Source of the DNA: Lysobacterales bacterium
Lineage (GTDB): Bacteria; Pseudomonadota; Gammaproteobacteria; Xanthomonadales; Rhodanobacteraceae
Direction of reading: 5' to 3'
Assembly: GCA_016707485.1 (NCBI GenBank)
Contig: JADJHN010000002.1
Location: 372,001 to 436,000 of the forward strand
DNA length: 64,000 nt
Below, in pieces: positions 45,960 to 55,045 of the stretch. Position 1 is the stretch's first letter, and each line of letters begins with the position of its first letter. Under the pieces are notes generated by a model. The model did no database searches and was not told the origin of the DNA. It saw only the letters and a program-made list of their open reading frames with translations. The position numbers were made by a program, and so were the translations under genes.

Positions 45960-46538
45960 ATGAATCACCTTGCCCATGCCCTGCTGTCCGGTGCCGACGA
46001 CGGCTGGCGGCTCGGCGGCCTGCTTGGCGATTTTGTCCGCGGCCGCATAGATCCGCGCCTGCCGCTGCCCGTGCAGCGCGGCATCGCCCAGCATCGGGCC
46101 ATCGATGTCTATACCGACAACCATGCCGAAATCCGCGCCATGCGGGCACGTTTCCAGCCGCCCTATCGGCGCTATGCCGGGATCCTGATCGATGTCTGGT
46201 TCGACCACCTGCTGGCCCGCGACTTTGCCACCTGGACGCATATTCCGTTGCACCAATTCAGTGACGATCTCGTGCAATTGCTGCATCGGCACGACGCGTT
46301 GCTGCCGCAATCCCTGCGGCGCTTTCGTGCCTACCTGCAAGCGCACGACTTGCCGGCGGCGTATGCGGATCGTCGGATGATTGGCGAGGTTCTCGGCGCT
46401 GTCGGCACACGCCTCACGCGCGCCAACCCGCTGGCCGAGGGCATGCTCGAGATCACGCGCCTGGAACAGGACCTGGACCTGGCCTTTGCGCGCTTTTTCC
46501 CGGATCTGCAGGCATTTGCAGGGGCGTGGCAAGATTGA
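45960..46538 (+). CDS. acpH: Acyl carrier protein phosphodiesterase (AcpH, DUF479)
   Basis: A 192-residue HD-like hydrolase that removes phosphopantetheine from ACP. It has the family start MNHLAHALLSG, LLGDFVRGR, IAQHRAIDVYTD, and GILIDVWFDHLLARDF. The ATG at 45960 is preferred over a GTG six bases earlier. Length is typical. Confidence 0.9.
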   Translation: MNHLAHALLSGADDGWRLGGLLGDFVRGRIDPRLPLPVQRGIAQHRAIDVYTDNHAEIRAMRARFQPPYRRYAGILIDVWFDHLLARDFATWTHIPLHQFSDDLVQLLHRHDALLPQSLRRFRAYLQAHDLPAAYADRRMIGEVLGAVGTRLTRANPLAEGMLEITRLEQDLDLAFARFFPDLQAFAGAWQD

Positions 46539-46591
46539 GTTCGGCATCGAGGCGTGGCCGATGCGCGCGCTTCATGCCGGCGATGTCCGAA

Positions 46592-47947
46592 TCAGATTTC
46601 GTACGCCGATTCACCGTGACAGCTGATATCGAGACCCTCGCGCTCTTCTTCTTCCGACACACGCAGGCCGAAGACGGCCCTGGCAATCAGGAATGATGCC
46701 ACCGAGACGACGCCAATCCAGCCAATGGTGATGAGCACGGCCAGTCCCTGGATGGCTACCTGGGTGGCGATCGAATAGCCCTCGCCGCCATTGCCGCCCA
46801 GCGCCGGCGCGTGGAATACGCCGGTGAGGAGGGCACCGACAATTCCGCCGATGCCGTGCACGCCGAACACATCGAGACTGTCGTCGACACGCAGCATCTT
46901 CTTCAAGCCCGTCACGCCCCAGATGCAGACCACGCCGGCAATCGCACCGATGGCGATGGCTCCGAACGGGCCGACCAGGCCTGCTGCCGGCGTCACCCCG
47001 ACCAATCCGGCCACGGCTCCCGAAGCCACGCCAAGCGCGGAAGGCTTGCCCTTGGCAAACATCTCGACCATGGCCCAGGCGACCATTGCCGCCGCCGTTG
47101 CCAGCAAGGTGTTGATGAAGGCCAGCGCAGCCCCGGCGTCGGCTTGCAGATTCGATCCGGCATTGAATCCAAACCAGCCGACCCAGAGCAGGCAGGCACC
47201 GACAAAGGTCATCGTCACGTTGTGCGGCTTTATCGCCTCGCGACCAAAACCGAGCCGCTTGCCGAGGAAATAGGCACCGACCAACCCGGCCACGCCGGCA
47301 TTCACGTGCACGACCGTGCCGCCGGCGAAATCCAGCGCGCCCAGTTTCAGCAAATAGCCGCCCGGACCCCAGACCATGTGCGCGATCGGCAGGTAGCCGA
47401 AGCTGAACCAGAGCACGGCGAAAAGCATCAGCGCCGAAAACCGGATGCGTTCGGCGAAGGCGCCAACGATCAAGGCCCCGGTGATCCCGGCAAAGGTCGC
47501 CTGGAATGCGATGAACAGGTATTCGGGCAACTTCGCCGTGGCGGTAAAGGTATCCGCCAGCGAATCGATGCCGACCCCGCGCAGAAAGAGTTTGTCGAAG
47601 GAGCCGATCACCGCATTGCCGCCGACAAAGGCGAGACTGTAGCCATAGCCGACCCACAGCAAGACCAACACGGAGAAGACCAGCATGACCTGGATCAATA
47701 CCGACAGCACGTTTTTCGAGCGCACCATGCCGCCGTAAAACAGGGCCAATCCGGGTACGGTCATCAACAGCACCAGCAGGGTCGATGTCAGCATCCAGGC
47801 GACATCGCCCTTGTCCACGGTCGCCGTCGCCACGCCCGCATTCCCGGCGAGCGCGGGATGGGACGCCGCCAACCCCGCCAGCAGCAGTGCCGCGAAGGCA
47901 CGCATGGATGGCCGCCCGTGTCGCCGTGCCGGCAATTCCGCGTTCAT
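46592..47947 (-). CDS. amtB: Ammonium transporter AmtB
   Basis: A 451-residue ammonium channel with a signal peptide-like start and eleven predicted helices. Diagnostic blocks are PGLALFYGGMVRSKNVL, FAVLWFSFGYLPIAHMVW, DFAGGTVVHVNAGVAGLVGA (first pore His), and VFGVHGIGGIVGALLTG (second pore His). GlnK blocks the channel when ammonium is plentiful. It is third in glnA-glnK-amtB, 21 bases past glnK. Confidence 0.98.
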   Translation of the reverse strand: MNAELPARRHGRPSMRAFAALLLAGLAASHPALAGNAGVATATVDKGDVAWMLTSTLLVLLMTVPGLALFYGGMVRSKNVLSVLIQVMLVFSVLVLLWVGYGYSLAFVGGNAVIGSFDKLFLRGVGIDSLADTFTATAKLPEYLFIAFQATFAGITGALIVGAFAERIRFSALMLFAVLWFSFGYLPIAHMVWGPGGYLLKLGALDFAGGTVVHVNAGVAGLVGAYFLGKRLGFGREAIKPHNVTMTFVGACLLWVGWFGFNAGSNLQADAGAALAFINTLLATAAAMVAWAMVEMFAKGKPSALGVASGAVAGLVGVTPAAGLVGPFGAIAIGAIAGVVCIWGVTGLKKMLRVDDSLDVFGVHGIGGIVGALLTGVFHAPALGGNGGEGYSIATQVAIQGLAVLITIGWIGVVSVASFLIARAVFGLRVSEEEEREGLDISCHGESAYEI

Positions 47948-47968
47948 GCCGTTCTCGCGCGGCGGCTG

Positions 47969-48307
47969 TCAGAGGGCATCGGCACCGATCTCTCCGGTAC
48001 GGATGCGGATCACCTGCTCAACCGCCGCCACGAAGATCTTGCCGTCGCCGGTCTTGCCGGTTGCGGCTACGGACTGCAGGGCATCGATGACCGCTTCGAC
48101 GCGATCATCGTTGACCACGGTCTCGATCTTCACCTTGGGCAGGAAATCGACGATGTACTCGGCTCCACGATAAAGCTCGGTATGGCCTTTCTGGCGGCCG
48201 AAGCCCTTGACCTCGGTGACGGTGATGCCGGAGACACCAGCCTGCGACAAGGCTTCGCGGACTTCATCGAGCTTGAACGGTCGCACGATGGCGGTAATCA
48301 GTTTCAT
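47969..48307 (-). CDS. glnK: Nitrogen regulatory protein PII (GlnK/GlnB)
   Basis: A 112-residue PII protein. It has the start MKLITAIVRPFKLDEVREAL, TEVKGFGRQKGHTELYRGAEY with the T-loop Tyr that is uridylylated by GlnD, VEAVIDALQSVAATGKTGDG, and VEQVIRIRTGE. It signals 2-oxoglutarate and nitrogen state; its place before amtB marks it as the GlnK type. The ATG at 48307 fits the family; upstream frame is non-homologous. Confidence 0.97.
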   Translation of the reverse strand: MKLITAIVRPFKLDEVREALSQAGVSGITVTEVKGFGRQKGHTELYRGAEYIVDFLPKVKIETVVNDDRVEAVIDALQSVAATGKTGDGKIFVAAVEQVIRIRTGEIGADAL

Positions 48308-48389
48308 GGCCCCTCCGATGGATTGCGCAAGCCGACCGCCACCAGCGGTCGGCCGGGTCGCCGCCGGGCACACTCATCCCCGGCCGCGC

Positions 48390-49799
48390 TCAGATCGCGT
48401 AGTACATCTGGTATTCCAGCGGATGGGTGGCGGCACGGAAGCGGGTGACCTCGCCCATCTTCAGGTCGATGTAGGCATCGATGAAGTCGTCGGAGAACAC
48501 GCCGCCGGCCTTGAGGAAGTCGCGATCCTTGTCCAGCGCGGCGAGCGCCTGGTCGAGGCTCGAGCACACCTGCGGAATGTTCTTTTCTTCCTCCGGCGGC
48601 AGGTCGTAGAGATCCTTGTCCGAAGGCGCGCCCGGGTCGATCCGGTTGAGGATGCCGTCGAGGCCGGCCATGAGCAGGGCCGAGAACACGAGGTAGCCGG
48701 AGTTCATCGGATCCGGAAAGCGGATCTCGATGCGCCGCGCCTTCGGGTTGGTCACGAACGGGATGCGGCAACTGGCCGAGCGATTGCGCGCCGAGTAGGC
48801 GAGCATCACCGGCGCCTCGAAACCCGGCACCAGACGCTTGTAGCTGTTGGTGGTCGAGTTGGCGAAGGCGTTGATCGCGCGCGCATGCTTGAAGATGCCG
48901 CCGATGTACCAAAGTGCAGTCTGTGACAGACCGCCATAGAGATCGCCGGAGAACAGGTTGACGCCACCCTTGGACAGCGACTGGTGCACGTGCATGCCGG
49001 AGCCGTTGTCGCCGACCAGCGGCTTGGGCATGAAGGTTGCGGTCTTGCCGTTGGCGTGGGCGACGTTCTTGACCACGTACTTGAGCATCATCAGCTCGTC
49101 GGCTTTCTTCACCAGCGAATTGAATTGCACGCCGATCTCGCACTGGCCGGCGTTGGCGACTTCGTGGTGATGCACCTCGACCACCTGGCCGAGCGCGCTC
49201 AGCACGTTGCACATCTCGGCGCGCAGGTCCTGCAGCGAATCGACCGGCGGCACAGGGAAGTAGCCGCCCTTGACGCCGGGGCGATAGCCGCTGTTGCCTT
49301 CCTCGTAGCGCCTTGACGACGACCATGCAGCTTCCTGAGATTCGATCTCGAAGAAGCACTTGCCCATGTCGTTCTGCCAGCGCACCGCATCGAAGACGAA
49401 GAACTCGGGTTCCGGGCCGATGAACGCGGTATCGGCAATGCCGGTCGATTTGAGATAGGCCTCGGCGCGCTTGGCCAGCGAGCGCGGATCACGCGAGTAG
49501 GCCTGCATGGTGTTCGGTTCGAGGATGTCGCAATTGAGGATCAGGGTCGGGTCGGCCATGAACGGATCGACGTGGGCGGTATCCGGATCGGGCATCAACA
49601 CCATGTCCGACTCGTTGATGCCCTTCCAGCCGGCGATCGACGAGCCATCGAACATCTTGCCGTCCTCGAAGGTCGATTCGTCGATCATCGCCGCCGGGAA
49701 GGTGATGTGCTGCTGCACGCCACGCATGTCGGCAAAGCGGAAATCGACATAGGTGATTTTCTGATCCTTGATCTGCTTGAGCACGTTTGCTGCGGACAT
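48390..49799 (-). CDS. glnA: Glutamine synthetase type I
   Basis: A 469-residue GSI-beta subunit, joining ammonia and glutamate. It has KITYVDFRFADMRGVQQH, MFDGSSIAGWKGI, metal-site EPEFFVFD, NGSGMHVHQSL, and the adenylylation Tyr in DKDLYDLPPEE, so it is probably controlled by GlnE. The ATG at 49799 gives the normal length. A sigma54 promoter and two NtrC-like sites lie directly upstream. First gene of glnA-glnK-amtB. Confidence 0.99.
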   Translation of the reverse strand: MSAANVLKQIKDQKITYVDFRFADMRGVQQHITFPAAMIDESTFEDGKMFDGSSIAGWKGINESDMVLMPDPDTAHVDPFMADPTLILNCDILEPNTMQAYSRDPRSLAKRAEAYLKSTGIADTAFIGPEPEFFVFDAVRWQNDMGKCFFEIESQEAAWSSSRRYEEGNSGYRPGVKGGYFPVPPVDSLQDLRAEMCNVLSALGQVVEVHHHEVANAGQCEIGVQFNSLVKKADELMMLKYVVKNVAHANGKTATFMPKPLVGDNGSGMHVHQSLSKGGVNLFSGDLYGGLSQTALWYIGGIFKHARAINAFANSTTNSYKRLVPGFEAPVMLAYSARNRSASCRIPFVTNPKARRIEIRFPDPMNSGYLVFSALLMAGLDGILNRIDPGAPSDKDLYDLPPEEEKNIPQVCSSLDQALAALDKDRDFLKAGGVFSDDFIDAYIDLKMGEVTRFRAATHPLEYQMYYAI

Positions 49800-49835
49800 G
49801 AAAGCCTCGGCGTTGGAATGGTTGTACAACATGGA

Positions 49836-49852
49836 TTGCAACCCCCATGCCA
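49836..49852 (-). promoter_or_regulatory. Sigma54 (-24/-12) promoter of glnA
   Basis: On the minus strand the sequence reads TGGCATGGGGGTTGCAA. Invariant GG and GC are present with exactly 10 bases between them; one base (T for C) departs from the TGGCACG-N4-TTGCA consensus. The expected transcription start is near 49826, 27 bases before the glnA ATG. Confidence 0.88.
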
Positions 49853-49925
49853 GTCGGTCTCTCAGTGAAAAAATCATTGAATTCATTATCTTGCGCGAAC
49901 TGCATCATCGGGCGCGGGGATCGCG

Positions 49926-49942
49926 CGCACCAAATCCATGCA
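49926..49942 (-). promoter_or_regulatory. NtrC-like site 1 of glnA
   Basis: CGCACC-N5-CATGCA, read on the plus strand, matches the NtrC dyad TGCACC-N5-GGTGCA at 9 of 12 positions. Its centre is about 108 bases upstream of the predicted start. Confidence 0.6.
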
Positions 49943-49956
49943 CATGCCATCAACGT

Positions 49957-49973
49957 TTCACCATGTTGGTGCG
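49957..49973 (-). promoter_or_regulatory. NtrC-like site 2 of glnA
   Basis: Read on the minus strand, CGCACC-N5-GGTGAA matches the NtrC dyad at 10 of 12 positions. Its centre is about 31 bases, or three helical turns, from site 1 and about 139 bases upstream of the predicted start. E. coli glnA has NtrC sites at nearly the same positions. Confidence 0.72.
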
Positions 49974-50552
49974 TTGGCGCGAGCGAGGCGCTGCAGGCGT
50001 GCGCTTCCGATGGCGCCCAGGCATCAGAAGTCGTTCCCGCGTGCCGCGCTGACCGAGCCGGTCTCGGTAGTGTCGCCACCCTGGTCGGTGTCCAGGCAGG
50101 CATGCGCCTCGGCCACCATGGTGTTGCCGGGGTCGTCGAGCGGCTGGCCGACTCCGCTGGCATGCAGCCATGCATGCGCGTTCGATGCCTTCGTCACCGC
50201 TGTGACGCGGGAGTTCGCCGCCCCGGTGCAGGCTGCGCTGCAGCGGTTGTCCGGAAGTGGATGCGCTGCGTCGAACCGCTGGCGTGGATTGCCATGATGG
50301 CTGCTTGCGCGGCGCTGAATCCTGGCATCGTCGACATGTCGTTCGGGTCGTTGATCAAGCCGTGGTCGACGCATGGATCGCAGGCGAAGATCGTCGCCAT
50401 GCGCGATCGGGAATGGGCGAAGACTGCATTCGGCATCGCTGCCGGACCGGCCACGTTGCCGCGATAACAGGCGCGCCGGCGCCCGCCATGCATGGATTGC
50501 CCGACTCCGTCGATGCAGACGTCCGGACTGCTCCCGAAGGCGCGAATCGAGC
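49974..50552. other. Gene-free stretch upstream of the glnA enhancer
   Basis: About 580 bases with no credible coding frame on either strand, no RNA gene and no repeat that I can identify. The open frames there are Arg/His/Ala-rich and unlike known proteins. Confidence 0.5.
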
Positions 50553-50556
50553 AATG

Positions 50557-50582
50557 AAAAACGCCGCCCGCAGGCGGCGTTT
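50557..50582 (-). terminator. Rho-independent terminator of the cytochrome c gene
   Basis: AAACGCCGCC and GGCGGCGTTT form a 10-bp stem with a 4-base loop. On the minus strand it is followed by a five-T run. It lies about 30 bases past the stop at 50611. Confidence 0.9.
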
Positions 50583-50610
50583 CCGATTCGTGGTGGAACC
50601 GCTCAGGACA

Positions 50611-51141
50611 TCATTTGACCTGGCTCATCATCCACTCGACGGTAGCCTTGACCTGCTCGTCGCTGAGCGCCGGATTGCCGCCCTTGGCCGGCATCATGCC
50701 GGTGGCGCCGGTGAAACCGTCGATGGCGTGCTTGAGCAGAATCTCCTCACCCTGGGCGAGGCGCGGCACCCAGGCCGCCTTGTCGGCCAGCGTCGGCGAA
50801 CCGCCGGCTCCGGTTTCGTGGCAGGCATGGCAGAGGTTGCCGAAGATGGTCTTGCCATCGGTGGTGCCGCCGTAGGCCACTTCTGCGCCGGCGGCGGCCT
50901 TGGCAGCTTCTTCGGCAGCGGCGATCGCGGCCCGCCCGGTGTCGCCGGCGTAGACGCCTCCGACCGGCTGCAGGCGCAGATCCGTGGCGCGCGCCTTGGC
51001 CGGATTCTCCGGAGCCGGATGCCGACTGTAGATGAAGGCGCCGAGGACGATCAGGGCGACGGCAAGGCAGACCAGAAAGGTGATCAGCTGGGCGAAATGC
51101 TTGAGAAAGACCGCATCGGTCTTGGGTACGGGATTGGTCAC
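50611..51141 (-). CDS. Cytochrome c5-like membrane-anchored cytochrome
   Basis: A 176-residue c-type cytochrome with an N-terminal membrane anchor (about 18-40, LITFLVCLAVALIVLGAFIY), an Ala-rich linker, and one heme-binding motif CHACH in GNLCHACHETGAGG with the distal Met in GMMPAKGG. It would carry electrons in the periplasm, anchored to the inner membrane. The start is GTG at 51141 with GAGG upstream. A TATACT hexamer on the minus strand lies about 55 bases upstream. Divergent from the porin gene. Confidence 0.9.
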   Translation of the reverse strand: MTNPVPKTDAVFLKHFAQLITFLVCLAVALIVLGAFIYSRHPAPENPAKARATDLRLQPVGGVYAGDTGRAAIAAAEEAAKAAAGAEVAYGGTTDGKTIFGNLCHACHETGAGGSPTLADKAAWVPRLAQGEEILLKHAIDGFTGATGMMPAKGGNPALSDEQVKATVEWMMSQVK

Positions 51142-51381
51142 GGAGCCACCTCTTGCGGGCGTCCGGAGCGATTGCCGGTGCGCCAAAATTGACGCGCAAG
51201 TATAGCCAGACGCGGCAACTCGCGGAAGTCCGCGAGCATCGATCCGCGGATAACCGTGGCATGCGGTCGCGGCGCGGACTGTTGTCGAACCGTCCTTGAT
51301 GCCGGTCAAAGCCTTGTGCGGCCCGGACCGCGCACCGTGCCGGCCATCCCGGCATCCCGCCGAAACCCCGAGGAACCCACC

Positions 51382-52593
51382 ATGAACTTCCCCCCGCTGC
51401 GTCCGTGGCCACGGACGCTTCGTACTGCTGTGACCCTGATCTTGTTGGCACCCCTGCCCTGGGCTGAAGCGGCCGAGCCGCCGCAATCGGGACCGGTCAT
51501 CGAAGCGCGCTACCGGCATGAAGGCGTCGACGACGCCGCGTTCTCGCGCAACGCCAGTGCCGATACCGTGCGCCTGCGCCTTGGTTATCGTTGGGTGTTT
51601 GCGCCCGGCTGGCAACTGTATGCCGACGGCGAACACGTGCAACCGCTGTTTGGCGAGCGCTACAACAGCACTGCCAACGGCAAGACCGATTATCCGGTGG
51701 TCGCCGATCCCGAGAGCGACGAGATCAACCAGGCCTGGATCGGCTACAGCAACGATGCCTTCCACGCCACCCTGGGCCGCCAGCTGGTCCTGCTCGACAA
51801 CCAGCGCTTCTTCGGCAACTCCGGCTGGCGCCAGAACGAGCAGACCTTCGATGCGTTGGCCGCCAGCTACGCCTTTGGCGAGGCTCGCCCGAGCGTGCGC
51901 TACACCTATCTCGATCGCGTCCTGCGCGTGTTCGGACATCGGAATCCAAACCCGCTGCAGCGCGAGTGGTCACTCGGCGGGCATCTCTTCAACGTCAGCC
52001 AGGCGCTGCCATTTGGCGTACTGAGCGCCTATGCCTACCTTGTCGAGAACAACGACATCGCCAGCCAGTCCACGCGCACGCTGGGTGCGCGCTGGAGCGG
52101 CAAGCATGTCTGGGGAGAGACGCAATTTGCCTGGACGGCCGAATGGGCGGAGCAATCCGAGCATGCCAACAATCCCTTGTCGCAAAGTGCGCAATACCGC
52201 TTCATGGAACCCAGCGTCAGCGTGGGCGGGATCACCCTCAAGGCCGGCTGGGAAGTCCTCGGTGGCGATGGCCACTATGGCTTCAGCACGCCGTTCGCCA
52301 CCCTGCACGCCTTCAACGGCTGGGCCGATCGCTTCAACGCCACGCCGGTCAATGGCCTCGATGATCGCTACATCGGCATCGGTGGCAAGATCGGCAAGGC
52401 TGTCTGGGCTGCCAGTTACCATGATTTCCGCGCCGATCACGGCAACCAGGCTTACGGCCGCGAGTTCGATGCCTCGATCGGCTACCCGTTCAACAAGCAC
52501 GTCAGCGGCTTGCTCAAGCTGGCCGACTACCGCAGCGACGGTTTCGCCAGCGACGTGCGCAAGCTCTGGGCCAGCGTCGAATACAGGTATTGA
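51382..52593 (+). CDS. Alginate-export family outer-membrane beta-barrel
   Basis: A 403-residue outer-membrane protein with a signal peptide (LILLAPLPWAEAAE) and alternating-hydrophobicity beta strands through to a C-terminal aromatic (VEYRY), typical for BAM-inserted barrels. Blocks such as WIGYSNDAFHATLGRQLVLL and NQRFFGNSGWRQNEQTFDAL are those of the alginate-export/porin family found in proteobacteria without alginate genes. It is probably a porin; the solute is unknown. AGGAACCC precedes the ATG at 51382. Confidence 0.87.
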   Translation: MNFPPLRPWPRTLRTAVTLILLAPLPWAEAAEPPQSGPVIEARYRHEGVDDAAFSRNASADTVRLRLGYRWVFAPGWQLYADGEHVQPLFGERYNSTANGKTDYPVVADPESDEINQAWIGYSNDAFHATLGRQLVLLDNQRFFGNSGWRQNEQTFDALAASYAFGEARPSVRYTYLDRVLRVFGHRNPNPLQREWSLGGHLFNVSQALPFGVLSAYAYLVENNDIASQSTRTLGARWSGKHVWGETQFAWTAEWAEQSEHANNPLSQSAQYRFMEPSVSVGGITLKAGWEVLGGDGHYGFSTPFATLHAFNGWADRFNATPVNGLDDRYIGIGGKIGKAVWAASYHDFRADHGNQAYGREFDASIGYPFNKHVSGLLKLADYRSDGFASDVRKLWASVEYRY

Positions 52594-52608
52594 TTCGCGT
52601 CCCGGGCG

Positions 52609-52645
52609 GCGAGCGGCTTTCGCATGCGTGCCGAGAGCCGCTCGC
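52609..52645. terminator. Hairpin between convergent porin and sirB2 genes
   Basis: GCGAGCGGCT and AGCCGCTCGC form a 10-bp stem around a 17-base loop, 16 bases past the porin stop. Confidence 0.6.
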
Positions 52646-52691
52646 TGTTCCGGGTATTGGCAGCGCCGCGGGAATGCGTCGACCCCGGCGC

Positions 52692-53090
52692 TCAGAGCCA
52701 GCGACTGAAGATGCCCAATGGATGATGGGCGAGGGCGACACTGATGATGAAGGCATAGACGAGCAGAGCGGCCACCAGGCAGGTGACGCGCAAGCCACGT
52801 GTGCGCCCGGCGTGCAGGGCGAAGATGCCGAGCACGATGTAGCCGAACAGCAACACCACCTTGACCGTCAGCCATGACTGCACAAAGGGATACTGATGCA
52901 ACATGCTGATCAGGAACAGCGCCGCCACCAGCAAGGTGGTGTCGATCAGCTGCGAAAGCCGGCGCAGGACGATGTGGTTGGTGTAGGGCGAACGCGCCAG
53001 CATGAGCATGCCGCGCGCGCTGAAAAGGCTGCCGGACAGCACCACGCAAACGATGTGGACAAGGCGGACTTGCGGATAGAACTCGATCAT
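52692..53090 (-). CDS. SirB2 family membrane protein
   Basis: A 132-residue protein with four membrane helices. It has YPQVRLVHIVCVVLSGSLF, RRLSQLIDTTLLVAALFL and LTVKVVLLFGYIVLGIFALH, the SirB2 (invasion up-regulator) family pattern. The biochemical role is unknown. It lies 32 bases downstream of nnrS on the same strand and is probably co-transcribed. Confidence 0.85.
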   Translation of the reverse strand: MIEFYPQVRLVHIVCVVLSGSLFSARGMLMLARSPYTNHIVLRRLSQLIDTTLLVAALFLISMLHQYPFVQSWLTVKVVLLFGYIVLGIFALHAGRTRGLRVTCLVAALLVYAFIISVALAHHPLGIFSRWL

Positions 53091-53122
53091 GGCTGCGTGT
53101 CGGGGTCGGGTTGCGGCCGTGC

Positions 53123-54445
53123 TCAGCCGGGTTTGCCATCGATGCGCGGCGTGGTGAAGATCCAGATCGAGCGGATCACCCAGGGCAGGAATGCCAGCAG
53201 CCAGGCGAAAGCCGCGATCACCAGCCACAGCGCCATGTTCTGGGCCAGTTCGGCAAACAGTCGGATCAAGACAACTGCCTGCAGGAGGATGAAGGTGAGC
53301 CAGGGGATGCGCCCCATTTCCAGCGGGCGCCCCGAATGGCCCTGGGTGACGCGGGTGACCATGGCAACCAGCATGGAGCCGAAGAAACCGACGGTCAGCG
53401 CATGCACCGGTGCGCGGCCAATCGAGATTGCCGAGTCGGAAAACAGCAGCAGGCTCTGCATCGCGTACAGGCCAAGCGCGATCGGCAGCCAGGCGGCGGC
53501 CAGATGGAGCACGGCAAGCAAGCCGGGACGCATGCATTTCCAGGGCTGCCAGCGCAGCCAATGGATCAGGAAGAACAAGGCCAGTGGCGCATCGGCCAGC
53601 CACAACCACTGCGGGCGGTGCGCCAGTTCCAGGCCGAGATGGGTCAACGCAAGCAGCCAGAACACCGGCAAGCTCCAGGCCGGTTTGACCATGCGGTAGC
53701 CTGGGCCAATCGCGCTCGCGCTGAAGAAGGGCAGCATGCGATGGATGACGGTGAAATATATCGGCAGGAGCAGGCCGAAGGTACCGATCTTGATCGCCGC
53801 CTGAGCCAGTTCGGCCGAGCCACCAAAGACAAACGCGGCAAACGCGGCCAGCCCACAAAACCCCAGCGCGAGCGCGCTGAAACAGGACAAGGCAGTGCGA
53901 TCCCGGGCGCCATTGCGGACAAGGATGCGGCCGAGCACGCTCAAGGCATATGCCCATCCCGCCAGCATCATCAGCAAGCCGACGAGCAGCAACGGCTTGT
54001 TGTCGAGCAAGCCGACATGGGTCATCAGGTAACCGCCGAACACGCCAAGGAAGACCGGCACATAGTGGCGCTGGGTCAAGGCCGGCTGCGCCATCCAGCG
54101 TGGAAACACGGTGAGCAGGAAACCAAAGATGAAGAAGGGCAGCATGCCGTACTGGGTGAACACCGCGTGCGCCCAACCCGGCGGCACCGGCGCCTCAGGC
54201 ACGGCAAATCCGTAATAACCTCCGGCCAGCACGCAAGCCCACCACAACATCGAGACGATGATTGCCGAGGCTCCGGCAAAGAACATCATCCGATGCGGTG
54301 CGCTGGCAAGCAGGGCCGGCAGATCGGCGAGACGCGAGGTCGCCTCGTCGTGTGAGGAGAATTCGAGGATGAAGCCGATGTTGACGTTTTCCGCCTGGAT
54401 CGTGCGCGCATTGGGAAAGCGAGGGGAGAGGGGTTCTGCAATCAT
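53123..54445 (-). CDS. nnrS: NnrS family nitric-oxide tolerance protein
   Basis: A 440-residue protein with about twelve membrane helices. It has PHRMMFFAGASAIIVSMLWW, QYGMLPFFIFGFLLTVFPRW, and PVHALTVGFFGSMLVAMVTR with conserved His. NnrS is a heme- and copper-containing membrane protein that limits damage from nitric oxide, usually under Dnr/NnrR control. An FNR/DNR-like site and -10 element lie upstream. No denitrification gene is in the window. Confidence 0.93.
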   Translation of the reverse strand: MIAEPLSPRFPNARTIQAENVNIGFILEFSSHDEATSRLADLPALLASAPHRMMFFAGASAIIVSMLWWACVLAGGYYGFAVPEAPVPPGWAHAVFTQYGMLPFFIFGFLLTVFPRWMAQPALTQRHYVPVFLGVFGGYLMTHVGLLDNKPLLLVGLLMMLAGWAYALSVLGRILVRNGARDRTALSCFSALALGFCGLAAFAAFVFGGSAELAQAAIKIGTFGLLLPIYFTVIHRMLPFFSASAIGPGYRMVKPAWSLPVFWLLALTHLGLELAHRPQWLWLADAPLALFFLIHWLRWQPWKCMRPGLLAVLHLAAAWLPIALGLYAMQSLLLFSDSAISIGRAPVHALTVGFFGSMLVAMVTRVTQGHSGRPLEMGRIPWLTFILLQAVVLIRLFAELAQNMALWLVIAAFAWLLAFLPWVIRSIWIFTTPRIDGKPG

Positions 54446-54508
54446 CGATGTGCTCCGCTGAGCCGGGAAAATCGCGGATGCATCGTCTGACCGAAGTACC
54501 GCTCGCAG

Positions 54509-54552
54509 ATATTATCGCGAACGATTCGCATCTGCAGCTTGACCGGGATCAG
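54509..54552 (-). promoter_or_regulatory. FNR/DNR-like site and -10 for nnrS
   Basis: On the minus strand, CTGAT-CCCG-GTCAA at 54539-54552 matches TTGAT-N4-ATCAA at 8 of 10 positions. A -10-like GATAAT/TAATAT lies at 54509-54516. If transcription starts near 54504, the site is centred at -41.5, the class II position for FNR-family activators. Confidence 0.6.
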
Positions 54553-54669
54553 GCCAGGCGCAGTCTTTTCCGCCTCTGCGGCTGCTCCGAGTGGAAGCTG
54601 CGACATTCTGCCAGCCCTGCCATGCGCAGTGATCGAGCGGCACGCTGGCCGCGACACCGCCAGCATTCT

Positions 54670-54990
54670 CTATGTCGTGGCAGGCTGGCAATAGATTCCA
54701 TACAGGGTGGCAATGATGCCCTGGACCGGGCCATCGACGAGGCAATACCAGATGGTCTGCGATTCGCGGCGGGTGCTGACCATGCCTTCATCGCGCAGCC
54801 TGGCCAGGTGCTGGGACAGCGCCGACTGGCTCAGGTCCGGCAGTTCCTCGTTGATCTGGCGCACGCTCATTTCGCCGCCGACCAGCAGACACAGCACACG
54901 CAGGCGCTGCGCATTGGCCAGCGTCTTCAGCAGGCGCGCGGCGTCATCGGCACGCTGTTGCATGGCCACCAGGGCAAGCGGATCCATCAT
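54670..54990 (-). CDS. ArsR-family regulator of BigR/SqrR (persulfide-sensing) type
   Basis: A 106-residue winged-helix repressor. It has LLKTLANAQRLRVLCLL, then the recognition region LSQSALSQHLARLRDEGMV and TRRESQTIWY. Cys34 (RVLCLL) and Cys101 (LYGIYC) match the two redox cysteines of BigR and SqrR in context and spacing (67 apart against 66), a pair that bridges on sulfane sulfur and releases DNA. Cys83 is extra. The ATG at 54990 was chosen by family start. It is divergent from the sulfide oxidoreductase operon and is its likely repressor. Confidence 0.87.
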   Translation of the reverse strand: MMDPLALVAMQQRADDAARLLKTLANAQRLRVLCLLVGGEMSVRQINEELPDLSQSALSQHLARLRDEGMVSTRRESQTIWYCLVDGPVQGIIATLYGIYCQPATT

Positions 54991-55045
54991 GGCTATCGGT
55001 CTCCGGATGTCGACACAGATCGAGTGTGCAAACACGCTCCCCAAA

